Notes: a model not told the origin generated them from the sequence alone. A DNA stretch of 62,530 bases from Dicyema japonicum (GCA_011109175.1 RDEW01000031.1:315970-378499); one strand, 5' to 3'; shown: positions 35,181 to 46,416, counted from the stretch's first letter. A program made the numbers and translations.

Positions 35181-35282
35181 GTCGTTCCTCATCATTATCT
35201 GTTAAGAGAAGTTTTTTTTTATTTATTTTGTTCTTTTTTAAAAAAAGTTTATTAAAGAAAGAAAATAGAGTAACGGTTATAT

Positions 35283-35565
35283 AGAAGCTGTCCTGACTGC
35301 GTGGCTATTCCCTCTAGAGAGCGAGATTCGCTCACATAACCAGCATCGCTCACGAGGATCTCCTTTTCATGTAGCGATCCGATTCCCTAGACGACTCAAT
35401 AATTCCAGCGTCGCAGGCGCAAGGGAACCAGACGTCTCAACGGAGAGTGGAACAAACAAAAAATCCTTGGACAGGAGCGCGTACTTTTCCCGTTTCATCT
35501 CGGTCTTCTCAACGGCAGAACAGGCTCCAGAAGCACTCTTGAGTAGGTTGCAAGAGGCATTAAAA
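35283..35565 (-). pseudogene. RLE-1 3'-terminal fragment
   Basis: Minus strand: LLKSASGACSAVEKTEMKRE, FVPLSVETSGSLAPATLELL, SRLGNRIAT, GDPRERCWLCERISL and a frame-changed version of the RLE-1 C-terminus. It aligns with 4500-4765. It meets the RLE-2 copy back to back at about 35570, with the truncated 5' ends of both facing each other. Confidence 0.8.
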
Positions 35566-35579
35566 AATTACTATTAAAG

Positions 35580-37344
35580 ACCGAATCCGCCCCAATAAGG
35601 TCGGGAACTATTTTAGAAGACTTGCAGCAAAGGTAGCATCGATCCTGGTGAGCCGACAACTTGTAGAGGAGTTATTTCCTAAACAAATGGGTGTTAGTAT
35701 CCAGAACGGATGTGAGGCTGCGGTTCATGCAGCAAGGCGTTTCTTCAATCAGAAAATTATTTCAAAAGAATGCATTGGAATCAAGTTTGACATAACGAAT
35801 GCATTTAATTCTCTCAGAAGAGATAAAATTATGGAATCGTGTTGGAAGAGGGCTCCAAAGCTTTTCCCTCGTCAAATTATCCTATGGGGACGATATGTCT
35901 CTGGTTTTTGAAAATGAAATTATTAAATCAAAAACGGGAGTCCAACAAGGAGATCCGCTCGGACCTCTCTTATTTGCCCTGACCATTGATGATGTTGTGA
36001 GATTAATTGATCTCTGGTACCTTGATGATGCCACAATTGAGGATCATTCAAGGAAACATACAATTCATTACGTAAAGCATTACCCGCTTTAAAACATTTG
36101 GGCATGGACATAAATGTTAACAAATCAGAGCTAATAAATGTCTCATATCCATACACCGACTTTTTCTCTATCAAGGAGTCTTTTAACGAACTGCTTCCTG
36201 GGATCCCGACTGTGCCAGTTGATAAATTATATTTCCTTGGATGCCCACTCAGCGAAGAAGAACTCAAGAACCATCTACTTTCCAAAAATGAACAATTAAC
36301 ACGCCTTGTGAAAAGATTGTCATGTCTTGACTCTCACACATCCTTCTTCCTGATGAGAAACAATATCGGACGACCCAAGCTTTTGTATCTACTCCGATGT
36401 TCAACCTGCTACGAACAATACGACAGTCTACTTTCGATAGACGAATCTCGTAAGCAAACTGTTGAGTCACTAATTAACGTCCGCTTCGAAGAACTTGGTT
36501 GGAAGCAATGTAAGCGTCCCTCTGGACTTGGGGGTGTCGGTCTAAGATCGGCGCTGGAGGTTGCGTACCCGGCATATCTATCGTCTCTCTCAAGCTGCAG
36601 ATATTTGACACGGCAAGTTCTTCATAACACTATTTGGCTTCGCTGGAATGAGTAATTTGATGAAGCTTGTCGGAAATGCAACGGATTCGGACTCAAAATC
36701 CTTAAAGACACAACGAAGCAACGTAATTGGAATAACATTGGGTGCTCCAAAATTTTGGAAACCTTGGCTAGACTAGACGTTTGCCAGGAGAACCGATGCC
36801 GATGCGGGAAAACAGTCGATGCGAAGGGATTGCACCCGCTGTCCTGCAGAAGAAGCGCCGGAAGGGACCACGTCTTGCTGCTCTGAAAGATGTGATCGTC
36901 AGAGCTCTGAAGGCTACGGGCTTCCTAGCATAGCTTAAACCAGTGGGTCTGGATCGAGGAGATGGAAGGAGACCTGACGGGATGACCCTTTTACCCTTCA
37001 CGTCTGGAAGATCTTTGGTCTGGGAAGCAACTTGTGTAGACACGTTCTCAAGCACGAATATTTTCAAATCGGTTCAGACACCTGGAGCAGCTGCTTCGAC
37101 TGAGGAGAACCTAAAAATCAAAAAATATTCTTGCCTCTGGTACCGCTACCGATTTACTAATGTTGCGACCGAATCATCGGGAGCCGTTGGTTCAATGACG
37201 GCTGAGTTCTTGCGAAAACTCGGAGGAATGCTTGCCAGAAAGAAAAGGGATCAACGAGAAGGGTTATCGTTAAGACAGAAAATTGGAATGGCCATACTCC
37301 AAGGGAACTCGTTCGCAATCCACGCAGCAGGCTTCCTCAAATGA
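35580..37344 (+). pseudogene. RLE-2 LINE: reverse transcriptase and endonuclease
   Basis: A relative of RLE-1, 5'-truncated within the fingers (FRRLAAKVASILVSRQLV). Motif A KFDITNAFNSLRRD, motif B GVQQGDPLGPLLFALTIDDV, motif C LWYLDD near 36013-36030, then thumb KLYFLGCPLSEEELKNHLL and LGGVGLRSALEVAYPAYLSS. The zinc knuckle is [19 protein letters not shown]. The nuclease reads RRPDGMTLLPFTSGRSLVWE, with E in place of the usual D of VWD, and the copy ends AILQGNSFAIHAAGFLK then TGA. Several frame changes (near 35880, 36090, 36655, 36870) and a TAG near 36931 inactivate it. A region of the thumb-to-knuckle linker is shortened compared with RLE-1. Confidence 0.87.
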
Positions 37345-38144
37345 CATTTGTTTAATTGTTAAAAAATTATTTTGTTTTTTATATTAAAAAATTTTTTTTG
37401 TAGATAAATTTATCAAGTCTAACCCTAAATTTTGAAATTTTAAAGTCAATTTTTTAAGTCAAAATTTCCGATTTATTCAAACAAAAATTGTTCTAGTTAT
37501 GACCGATGACCCAAAGGTTGACTGGAACACGTGACACCACCTGTGCAGAATAATGGATATTGACAACGATTTTCAAGAGTCTCATAAGATTTGCATATAT
37601 GATGGTAGGAGAACTACATCGGAATATTCTAGTATTTCCCAAATCCCAGTCATTTGAAGTTCTTTTGGAAATATATTCATTAACTTTATAGGGATCTGTT
37701 TTTTAAATGAATCTGTTGTAGATCTAAAAATGCGTTCTCTGTTGTACAATATTCAAGTTCTATAGATGTAGTATGGGTAGAATCAATACAAGTAGAATTC
37801 ACAAAATAGATCTTTTTTGGAAAGGCTACATTTCCCATCATCGAAATTATGTACCTGTTCCCTCTTATTTTCGCTTCTTCTTATAAAAAGAATATTTGCT
37901 TCAACAAATGCCTTGGTAACCTAAAGTGGCCAACGTATACGATCGTCTGAAATATGTGACAAGAATGTCTGCACACTTTTAATCGAGCTCATGTCATAAA
38001 AAATATAAAATACTGTTTCTTTTTAGATGCTTCAAGGTTTTTAGATTTCAGCATATTTTTTTATCAAAGTTGATTGCAATCGAACATTCTGAACAAAATA
38101 GTCCCCCATCTAAGTGGAATATAATGTAACTCTGAAAATATACC
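37345..38144. other. RLE-2 3' tail and unassigned flank
   Basis: Starts with the tail catttgtttaattgttaaaa that is shared with the 43180 copy. A ttgactggaacacgtgacac motif at 37518-37560 repeats 34388-34430. No gene seen. Confidence 0.5.
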
Positions 38145-38375
38145 ACGAGTAACCAAACTAACTAACTCCTTGATCCTGACTCGTTCCTGTGTTCCAGAAC
38201 TTGTCTCCAGGTAACGACACTGTCCCCAGGGTAGAATAGTTGGATCCTCTTGATGCCGACCAGGCATTGGGAGTCTCCTCAGTAAGGTAGATCCAATGAC
38301 GCCTACGGAAGGAAAATAATTTATGGCCCACTAGCCACATAGCACCGAAAGGCGCTACGCGGCCAAAAACTCTAC
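38145..38375 (-). repeat. Interspersed repeat IR, copy 5
   Basis: Partner of 205-460 (see there). The + strand end cactagccacatagcaccgaa corresponds, in reverse complement, to TATGTGGCTAGTGGG, which resembles the putative A-box part of copy 2 (CGTGGCTAATTGG). Confidence 0.5.
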
Positions 38376-38659
38376 TTGTTTATAAATAGAAATAGCAAAA
38401 AATTGCAGTTTATTTTTGAAAAAGTATAACAAAATTAATATTAAATGTTTTATCAAATTCAAACTTTTTGGTCATTTTATTAAATAGCATTTTAGTGATT
38501 ATGTATATACAGCAAAATATGTAGTGATTAAAGAATATTTTTTTAATTCCATGATTTAGCCGTCACAAAATTGTCCTCCCATCTTTTAAAATCACCATTT
38601 AAAGTCGACGTGGAGTACATCTGTGCCTCCTTTGTTTATGGAATCTCAGTCTCAAGTTA
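38376..38659. other. Unassigned AT-rich spacer
   Basis: Nothing recognised. Confidence 0.4.
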
Positions 38660-38990
38660 TTGCACCATATATTTTTTAATACTGAAAATGATCCATCTGA
38701 CAAACCTATCTTCTCAAATCTTTTGAAGTCTACAATACAGAATAGTGGGTCCGGTTTCTTTACACTCTTTGTCGTCGATTCTGATCGCGTCTTTCGATCA
38801 TCGCTAGTAATTCCAAAAGAAGCTTACGCCTCTTCAAATTCTAATAAAAGCGTTGCGATTACAGAAAAGAAGTATGAACTATGGAGAGTACTGCAGAAAG
38901 TTCGTGGGCTGTTGAGGAATACTTAGTTGTTTGAGGCCTAATTTCTTAGTGTTCCCTTTTCGGGAAATAATAATAAAATGAAATAACTCA
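38660..38990 (+). pseudogene. Possible LINE 3'-terminal ORF and tail
   Basis: An 88-codon frame (38660-38926) ends KYELWRVLQKVRGLLRNT. It is followed by ttcccttttcgggaa, a 5-bp stem-loop, and aataataataaaatgaaata, a tail like those of LINEs. The protein itself is not identifiable, so the LINE assignment rests on the tail. Confidence 0.35.
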
Positions 38991-40089
38991 GTTTCTTCAA
39001 ACAAAAAGCAAGAAATGTGTCAATTATAAAATTTAAACTAATCAAGATGTTGAAGGTTTGTTAGAAAGGGCATTTTTAACAGCTGCAAGGAATTATCAAA
39101 TGTCTTTAGCCTCTGTTTGCTAAATATACAGACGGAATGCCAAAATATTTTCTTCGTCACAGTTTGAACCAATAATTAAAAGTTTATGTCTTTATATGAT
39201 CACGTTGAGTGCACAGCCTATTAAAACTAATAAACCTTTAATTCGTTGTTTTGAGCCAGGAATGTTGAAAGTTCTCTTTACAATATGATGCTCGATTTTC
39301 TTATACTATGAAGAAATTTACGGCAATAAAAGAAAATGAACGGGAGATAATGGAAGAAATGAAATCTCCAGAAGTAGACGATATTTTTCGAGGGCAAATG
39401 ATATAGTCAGTGAAAGAATACATAAGGAGACATATATCAAATCTCAAAAGTGCATTAGGAGTAGATTATTATGACAAGATGTATTCAAGATTAAGTTTCC
39501 ATCTGTAGAAGGGACAGGGGTAAATAAAAAACAAAATTATCAAATCTCACAGATGGACCACCACAAGAATTCCCATAACCCTCCAACATTTCTAAACATC
39601 CTTAGCGACCTTCCCACTCAAGTTACACCAAGTCCATCCTATAGTAATAAAAAATAAGTAAGCAATGATTTGCAGCAATTTTAAAATTTTCAATGTTTAA
39701 CGGCAAGATTTAATAATTTTAAAAAATATATGGTAATACGAGTTCTTGAAAATATGGAAAACCCATAAAAGGCATACAAAGAATGTGCATCTGCACAATG
39801 CCGCGATTGAAAGCCAAAAAATTACAATTATCGACAATAAAGTAAAATTCCTCCAGGAGAAACTCCAAATGAATTTAAATAGGTGGTTTACTGAAACCGA
39901 AGGATTCACAATATACTTTCAACATAATAGACATATATTTCAGATTTTTTACAAGCTCTCGTTTCCTCCAATGTAGCTAAATAATACACATCGTTAAGTG
40001 AATTCCTCTGATTCAATGTCCTCAAAAATTGTTCGTGAAACTGAAACATCAATGAATTTAGGACCTTCCATTTATTGAATGAAATGATA
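38991..40089. other. Unassigned stretch
   Basis: AT-rich; short ORFs at 39746-39976 and elsewhere show no motif. Confidence 0.4.
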
Positions 40090-40182
40090 TGTGTCATAAG
40101 TGGGAAGAAGAGTGGAACTCGATGGAACGCATCGGGATAATGTGATGGATAGTTTGGTTTTTATCCTGGTCTTGGGATGTTA
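40090..40182 (+). pseudogene. LINE 3'-terminal fragment
   Basis: gatggaacgcatcgggataa, a tagtttgg block, then tcctggtc and gatgttaaaa align with 52286-52351. It is the coding end plus UTR start of an R-type LINE, about 400 bases upstream of an R-group 5' end in the same orientation. Confidence 0.6.
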
Positions 40183-40589
40183 AAATAAAAATAAGTGTTG
40201 AATGACAGTACAAATATATGTAATAAATTCAAATATAAAAATATTCAATATTGAATGACACATTGAAATCTCTTGAATATATTGATTAGTCAGAATAGTG
40301 TAGAAAATAAGCAAATAATGAATCATCAAAATATTTATCGAGACATTTTGATAACAACCTTCGTCACTATTAGCCGACCTCAATAATATAGATAGTAAAT
40401 GTACATTCAAATATATCCTGAATTAACTAATATTAAAAGAATAGTACAAAATTAAAGATGGGTCAATAAAGACGAAACACTACAACAAGACGATGCTGTT
40501 AATTAATATTTTTTTAAATAAATAATTATTTTATTAAATAAAATAAGTTAATTTCAAGTTTTTAATTATTTCCGGTGATTTAGATTTTT
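40183..40589. other. AT-rich spacer
   Basis: Nothing recognised. Confidence 0.4.
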
Positions 40590-41456
40590 GGTTCAGCTGG
40601 TGACGTGGCTCTAATAAAGTATTAACATGTCTGAAAAGTACGAACCCTATCTTTTGGAGAAATTCTCGCTGCTCTCATTCAACGTCCGAGGCCTAACCTC
40701 TTCTTGGAAAAGGACCTCCCTCTGTCAAGACCTACATAATTATGATGTCGCAATCGGTTGCCTACAGGAAACCAAAATCCAAGATAACCAAGAAGAAACA
40801 TGTGGTAAATTCAAATTGATCTTTCTCCCGACTGTCAACAGGCACTATGGACTGGGTTTTGCCATCAAAATGGAATTTCTCCCCCATATCTACAGAGTAT
40901 GGGCAGTTAATGATCGCATCGGAGTTCTACAAATGAAGTTTATGAATGCCAAAGCAAGCACTGACATTGTCTCCATTATCAATGTATACGCCCTCACAGT
41001 GGTTGGATTAACAAAGATCCGGCTTTATTTGATGACTTCTACTCAGATTTATCAGATTTATATTTAGAATTGGCCGACTCCGCACTCCTATTTATAGCTG
41101 GTGATATGGATTACTTGAGGGATTTGGCTCAGGATCATGGAAAGTGGAGAAAATTAACTAAAAGATTAATGTTTGGTACTGCACTGGTTTTGTCATTTCC
41201 AATGGCAAGACGTTGTGCTTTATAATAATAATAGAATTGAACATAAATGTTATGTTTGGTTATGTGGTTTCAAATGGATTTCAGGAGAGTTCCAGAAACC
41301 AATGCCTCTTGAAACCTTGATAAGAATGAACCATGGAACGCGCCGTCGTGACTGCGAAGATCCAGTCATTCGACCGATACGTGCTTATGTAGGCTCGATG
41401 GAAGAGCATTGGGCCTAGATGAGGTCCCTGCTAGAACGTGCTGGGATCACGTGATT
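40590..41456 (+). pseudogene. R-group LINE with internal deletion: APE N-terminus joined to ORF2 C-terminus
   Basis: The 5' leader (gctggtgacgtggctctaat) precedes ATG 40627. The protein reads MSEKYEPYLLEKFSLLSFNV, GCLQETK, GLGFAIKMEF, RVWAVNDRIGVLQMKF, SIINVYA and, in other frames, LFIAGD, VVLYNNNRIEHKCYVWLCGF. It then passes directly to CEDPVIRPIRAYVGSMEEHW and LLERAGIT then TGA at about 41454, the C-terminal end of the ORF. The RT is absent. So both ends of the element are present around a large internal deletion. A near-identical N-terminal half lies inverted at 4837-5455. Confidence 0.82.
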
Positions 41457-42024
41457 AATGGCGAATAATCAATATGTGAACTGTTCACTTTAGACCGTCG
41501 TTCCAAAGGAGATCCAAGAATTTTTGTTGGTCCTGTCCAGATACCGGTAACAAGGTCTCCTTCAATTCTTGAGCTAATGTTCTACAGGCTATGGAACTTT
41601 AACTCACATGGGAAGAGAGTCCACACTTAAGGACTGCAGAAGTTGAATGTTATACGCGCGCTTGTCTGGACGATTCTTTTATATTTGGACGCTTCTGTTG
41701 GAAAAATCTACAGGCAAACCATCGGCTGTGGAGTATGCCTCTGTTGCATGGAGATTCGCGTTATCAGAGACTACACTCCACAGACTCAATTAGATATACC
41801 GGAAAACTATCCTTATGATGGAACCTCATATTGGATCAACAGTGATCCTCCTACTCACTGAAGAAACGACCCGTAATCGCGTTTAAGTTCTTTAACCTTC
41901 AGATGCCTTGTATGTTTGAAACTCCCATTGAGAATATTAGAGATCATAAAATATTAGTATTCAAATAACTGAGAAAACCTTGTCTCGTATGTGACCTAGT
42001 TGACGCTTCGTGGTTCTTGTGAGA
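41457..42024. other. Unassigned stretch
   Basis: A 72-codon + ORF (41643-41861, cysteine-rich) is not recognisable. Confidence 0.3.
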
Positions 42025-42410
42025 CCTAACAACCAAAATGAGATACGCAGATCGAAATGAAATTGCTAATCGATATTTAATCTCCACCCCTTTACAAGAA
42101 ATCCAAGGGGAGAGTAGTGAGATTTATGATGGCTCATTTGGGTGTTCAAACGAATCATGACACATCGTACTACTAAGAACATCCGAGAATTAATAATCGA
42201 TAACTACCTTGTTTCCTCTTCAATGCAGACTCGGTTAGGTTCCACACTTTTTGTTACACACGATACTCCCAAAGCATAATGTATCAAACGCTTTTAGTTC
42301 TCAAACTTTGTGCATCCAACGTCTCTTGAATTTATCATCTCATCATGTGTAACGATATTGCTACAACGGATGAGACCTACCGACCAAAATGAGATATAAA
42401 CAGATCTAAA
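42025..42410. repeat. Dispersed direct repeat pair
   Basis: gagacctaacaaccaaaatg at about 42028 and gagacctaccgaccaaaatg at about 42382, each followed by agatacgcagatcgaaat or a close variant. They are about 350 bp apart. Possible ends of a non-coding element. Confidence 0.45.
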
Positions 42411-43179
42411 TAAGAGGCATTTGCTTAGATAATCATTATAACCGCAATAAGAAGAACTCAAACTAAGCGTGGATTTGCTTAGTTGTCCGTAAACACTCCA
42501 CCTTTCCTCAAGCATATGAATACTCTGGGTTTTTCTTATCTCTTATTTTTCACTTTTCGTTCTATTAGGTTTTACTTTCTACTTTCCTCCTTCCACGCTT
42601 AAGTAATTCATCGTGGTCATCCGCTATTTTCATTTCTTTTCAACTTGTTCATAACCCTGATTCAGACAGAAAGGGGACATAGTTCTCTGCCGTCGACTGA
42701 GTCACTCTTAGGAGTACCGATACAAGTCGTGAATATTTCTGAATAACTTTACCCACTATTGCCATAAGACCAGTATCTGCCTGTAAAATTGATTTTGTAA
42801 AGGAAGTACTGTCCTTCGAATAAATCGATGGCAAAACAGAACAAGAGAAGGTCTGTGGTTCAATGAAGGAAGTATAGGGACCCTGGCAAAACCGATTCTT
42901 TTCATTTAGTTTATCAGTTAGTGATTTTGGTGCAACACATTAACCAAACAACCACGTAAATTCAAATCAGACAAAAGTATGTATTATGGGTCGTTAATTT
43001 GTCGCTTAGCTCACCACAAGTGGAGAGGGCTTAAATTTGTCTAAGCAACAAAACCTTTACTATTTAACATCAAACATGTATTCGGTAGACTTTCTTCGAG
43101 TGGATTCATTAACATGGTAATTATTCTGTCATAAAAGATGGATTCTTGGGTTTTCTTTTTTTTAACAATTAAACAAATG
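42411..43179. other. Unassigned stretch
   Basis: No gene recognised. Confidence 0.4.
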
Positions 43180-43535
43180 TCAGTTGAGGAAGCCTGCTGC
43201 GTGGATTGCGAACGAGTTCCCTCGGAGTATGGCTATTCCGATCTTTTGTCTTAGCCATAACCCTTCTCGTTGATCCCTTTTCTTTCTGGCAAGCAATCCT
43301 CCGAGTTCTCGCAAGAACTCAGCCGTCATTGGACCAACGGCTCCCGATGATTCGGTCGCAACATGAGTAAATCGGTAGCGATCCCCGAGGCAAGAATATT
43401 TCTTGATTTTTAGGTTCTCCGCAGTCGAAGCAGCTGCTCCAGGTGTCTGAACCGATTTAAAAATATTCGTGCTTGAGAACGTGTTTACACAAATTGCGTC
43501 CCAGACCAAAGATCTTCCAGACCTTGGGTTTTCTA
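43180..43535 (-). pseudogene. RLE-2 endonuclease, 5'-truncated copy
   Basis: An uninterrupted minus frame of 109 codons: VWDAICVNTFSSTNIFKSVQ, TPGAAASTAENLKIKKYSCL, ATESSGAVGPMTAEFLRELG and AILRGNSFAIHAAGFLN. It is about 90% identical by eye to 37010-37344. The D of VWD is kept here. Truncation falls just upstream of the second catalytic motif, at about 43535, and the 3' tail is shared with the other copy. This is the classic outcome of incomplete target-primed reverse transcription. Confidence 0.87.
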
Positions 43536-43639
43536 TTATTTAAATGTTGGGGTTGTTACATCAAATTTAAAAAAATAAATATATAAAATAATTTACATGA
43601 GCGGTTCCTATTTGGAGAGAATTATTAAGATAAAAAATT

Positions 43640-43855
43640 GTATTTTTATAGTCTCCAATCAGTACCAAATCAATAAACCTGACATTGTGGTACACAAGTC
43701 CAAGTCCTTATCATAGAAGTTGGAATTACGTCCCAAGACCATTTGCAGACTGTGGAGGTGGAGAAAAAAGATACACATTCTTGCAAAAGAGATAGGGCAG
43801 ATGCTTGGTTGCAAGGTCATCGTTATTCCAATAGTAATGAGAGTAATTACTGAAG
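43640..43855 (+). pseudogene. Dong/R4-like RLE fragment (RLE-3)
   Basis: Reads NKPDIVVHKSK, then, after a frame change, EVGITSQDHLQTVEVEK and later GCKVIVIPIVM, matching 21310-21510 of the best copy. The open minus frame over it is a shadow. It covers only the nuclease core; PD is kept. Confidence 0.75.
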
Positions 43856-44643
43856 AAATTTTACATTTAAGATTATTATAATACAAAATATAAACAATCA
43901 GGAAAGAAGTGTCCAAAAAATTAGAAATATGAAGAGGAAACATATATAGGAGATTATTTGTTTGGACACAGATATTCAGAAGCCACGCAACATTTCAACA
44001 TAGACATTAGTAAATTTACAAGTTGTAAGAGAATACTTCGATACGAAGCCTTTGACTAGAAAATACTCGTTTATGATCCCATCATACAACAAAATATGAA
44101 GCACATCAAAGGTAAGCTCAAATGTGGAAAACACCTCCTGTCTTGAAAGAGGTTGCTCACGACCGTGAATGGTGGATCGATAGTTAGTTTGATTGAATCT
44201 AACGTCGCATAGGTTATACTATAAAAGAGTAAGGAAATTGAATCTATTCTGCATGGATTGACGTTGATGTAAAAAGCATTTGAGTCTGAGAAACGTGAAT
44301 TTCCCTTTTCGGATTGCTCTGGAATTCCCTATTGGATGATCAAGATTGTCAAAATATAGTAAGGATGTGGAAGTACACCTCCACCTCGATCAAAGAAATA
44401 TTGGTGTTTTGTATTGTATGACACATTATATCTACATCGGAGATCATTTTATAGAAACTTGAGATCTGGCACAAGTGATGTTAGTCAGACTGTCGATAAT
44501 AAAAAATACTGATTTTTGGGAAGAGAGATGGACAAGAGGTATGCAAGTGTGGATAGTGTTAACGTCAAAAAAAGAATAACTGATGTTGAAAGCATGTCCG
44601 TTGAATTCTCAATGAGAATCTTTGCTGTGGCATAAAGATCTAC
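43856..44643. other. Unassigned stretch
   Basis: No gene or shared repeat recognised. Confidence 0.4.
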
Positions 44644-44702
44644 AGCTGCCGCCTTGACTGCGTGTCAATTCCCTCTCATGATGGCGAGCTGCGCTCAGCT
44701 GT
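44644..44702 (-). pseudogene. RLE-1 3'-terminal fragment
   Basis: Minus strand reads LAIMRGN, a TGA, then HAVKAAA, the RLE-1 C-terminus. Under 60 bases remain. Confidence 0.65.
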
Positions 44703-44739
44703 GAATATTTATAGTAACAATATTTACGATTTAATAACA

Positions 44740-44960
44740 ACTAATGGTAGTTTTCTATTTTGGATGAAAATATGAGACCCTCATCATAATAATAAACGTG
44801 TATGCTTCACAGAGCGGAATAATAGCTCGTCGTTAAATATCTTAACCAGTTTTCTCTGACGTGAAAAATACAGACAAAGAATCGGAAGAGTCTTTCTTGA
44901 TTTCAATGTTAAAGCTTGCATATGACGAGAGCAGACAATGGATGAACCCTTAAGAGATCA
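44740..44960 (+). pseudogene. Possible APE endonuclease scrap
   Basis: Reads IINVYASQSGIIAR and, in another frame, VFLDFNVKA, resembling the NVYAP and GDFN motifs of APE LINEs at about the right spacing. Too short to assign a group. Confidence 0.35.
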
Positions 44961-45461
44961 TTAACGTTATCAAACCATTTAAATCAAATTTATTGAACCA
45001 GAAAATAGCAAGAATGAAAGAATTCAGGTGATCTTGGCATCAGTCTTCGAATTCAGGACTCAAAGGAAGTGCCGCCCAGGGGGAACTCTTCTGGAGTTAA
45101 AAAATGATTAAACGTTTTTAGATAATAAAATTAAAACGTAACTCACTGTTATAAGTAACTCAAGTTGTAATTCTCTAAAATTTCTTTCTTTTTTTATGTT
45201 TAGATTTTTCAGAATTCATGCAGAATTGGAAAATACTCTGAGACAAACTTTACAACATAACACTTTTCCTAAATTGAAAAACCTTATCCTTTAATGTAAT
45301 TTTTAGAAGGTTAGTCGCTAAAAAATTGCTGTTTGAGTATAAGTGAGGTTCAAGTTAGGACCGATGGTTTCCTGAATTGCGGATAACTATAAATGCCGTA
45401 GAACAGACAATTTTGCAATTTCGTAGATCAGTGTTGGTTCGATTGACTGGTGGTAAAAATG

Positions 45462-45674
45462 GAGAGGCACTCAGCATCGGTTATGGGAGTTTTTGAAATT
45501 ATCTTTAGAACTGTCAACTCTTCATTACTACTACCACCCTCATGTCTCACGAATGAGAGTCAATGGACTTCCTGAATGCTTGATAGTATCTTTTAGTACT
45601 TATGCATGTTGTAATAAAGGTTATCAAGGTCTTTGTTGGGAGACTTCGAGGCGTGTTTGAGCAAACGATAGTAC
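45462..45674 (+). other. Possible upstream part of the 45675 gene
   Basis: A 38-codon ORF from ATG 45462 (MERHSASVMGVFEIIFRTVN) precedes the candidate exon. A weak acceptor (gatag) lies just before 45671. I cannot join them confidently. Confidence 0.2.
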
Positions 45675-46416
45675 ATGAGGATGGATAGATTCAATACTGG
45701 AGAACATTGGGCAGTCAGCGGACAAATAACCTGGCTCGATTTCATGTTATTGCAGATCAGTCATCAGTGTCTTTTGCTTGGAAAGGTTAAAGAATGCATG
45801 GTGGATGAACATGTGTATCGACTATTTGTGAGTATTTTCTCAGAAACAGAATTGAAATCCCTTGGAATATTCGAGAACTTCCCCAGTGAGGTTTTGCGAA
45901 TTGCTAGGTGAGTTGACGTAGAATGAACAATTCAAATTCCAAGTTTGAAACAAATGTAGGGATTAAATCTTGGATGAGCCGGGTGGCATAGTGGTTAGGT
46001 GTCGGGCTAAAGTGACTTAAGTTACGGGTTCGATTCTCGCTGCTGTTCACCTGGTGGTAAAAGGGTTTGACGAGTGACGCCGTCATCAGTGGAGTCTCAC
46101 TGCGGAACTGGATTGTCTAGAAAGGACCCACACACAAGAGAAAAAAAAGAAGTGAAAATCATTCTTTATAGGTTCGAAAACTATCATTTCCAGAATCCTG
46201 TAATAAATTCAATGTAGGATGGAAATGAGCGGTTAATTAATATGTTTGTTAGGCATGTTTACTGGTTTACTGTATGATTTTTTTATTGAGATCACTGGGA
46301 GATCATGTCAGGTAAGCATGATCCAGTCATTAGATTTTCAGTTTAATCTTTTTTATATAAGCTTGGAGTTCCTTGGACAAATTCATGGGAGATGCAGGAA
46401 GATAATATTTCATTAG
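45675..46416 (+). CDS. Candidate multi-exon host gene, 3' part
   Basis: Exon A (45675-45907) encodes a mixed, non-repetitive peptide (GEHWAVSGQITWLDFMLLQI to FPSEVLRIAR) and ends at a consensus donor, AG|GTGAGT at 45908. Exon B is 21 nt (46291-46311), preceded by ttttttattgag and followed by CAG|GTAAGC. The next intron is 50 nt (46312-46361, ending tatataag). Exon C runs to TAG at 46414. All three exons join in one frame: IAR-SLGDHVS-LEFLGQIHGRCRK. The phase agreement supports the model. The start is unknown because a TAG lies just upstream of 45675, so further 5' exons are likely. I do not recognise the protein. Confidence 0.45.
45976..46150 (+). repeat. tRNA-derived SINE, full-length-like
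   Basis: The head is tRNA-like with a pol III A box (TGGCATAGTGG, 45984-45994) and B box (GGTTCGATTCT, 46027-46037). The 32-base gap is shorter than the roughly 30-60 usual range's upper part but normal for tRNAs. A unique body follows (gtttgacgagtgacgccgtc, tgcggaactggattgtctag), ending in an A-rich tail near 46145. The body recurs at 19954-20013. It lies inside the first intron of the candidate gene. Confidence 0.82.

Noticed and set aside
40590-41225. A discrete non-autonomous APE-only mobile element, because 40590-41225 (+) and 4837-5455 (-) share both ends.
   Set aside because: The + copy continues in frame past the shared 3' boundary (VLYNNNRIEHKCYVWLCG), so the boundary is a TTA/TAA microhomology join in the minus copy, not an element end.
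45976-46045. A functional tRNA gene.
   Set aside because: A and B boxes are present, but the acceptor stem does not close convincingly and the sequence continues into a repeated body, so it is a SINE head.
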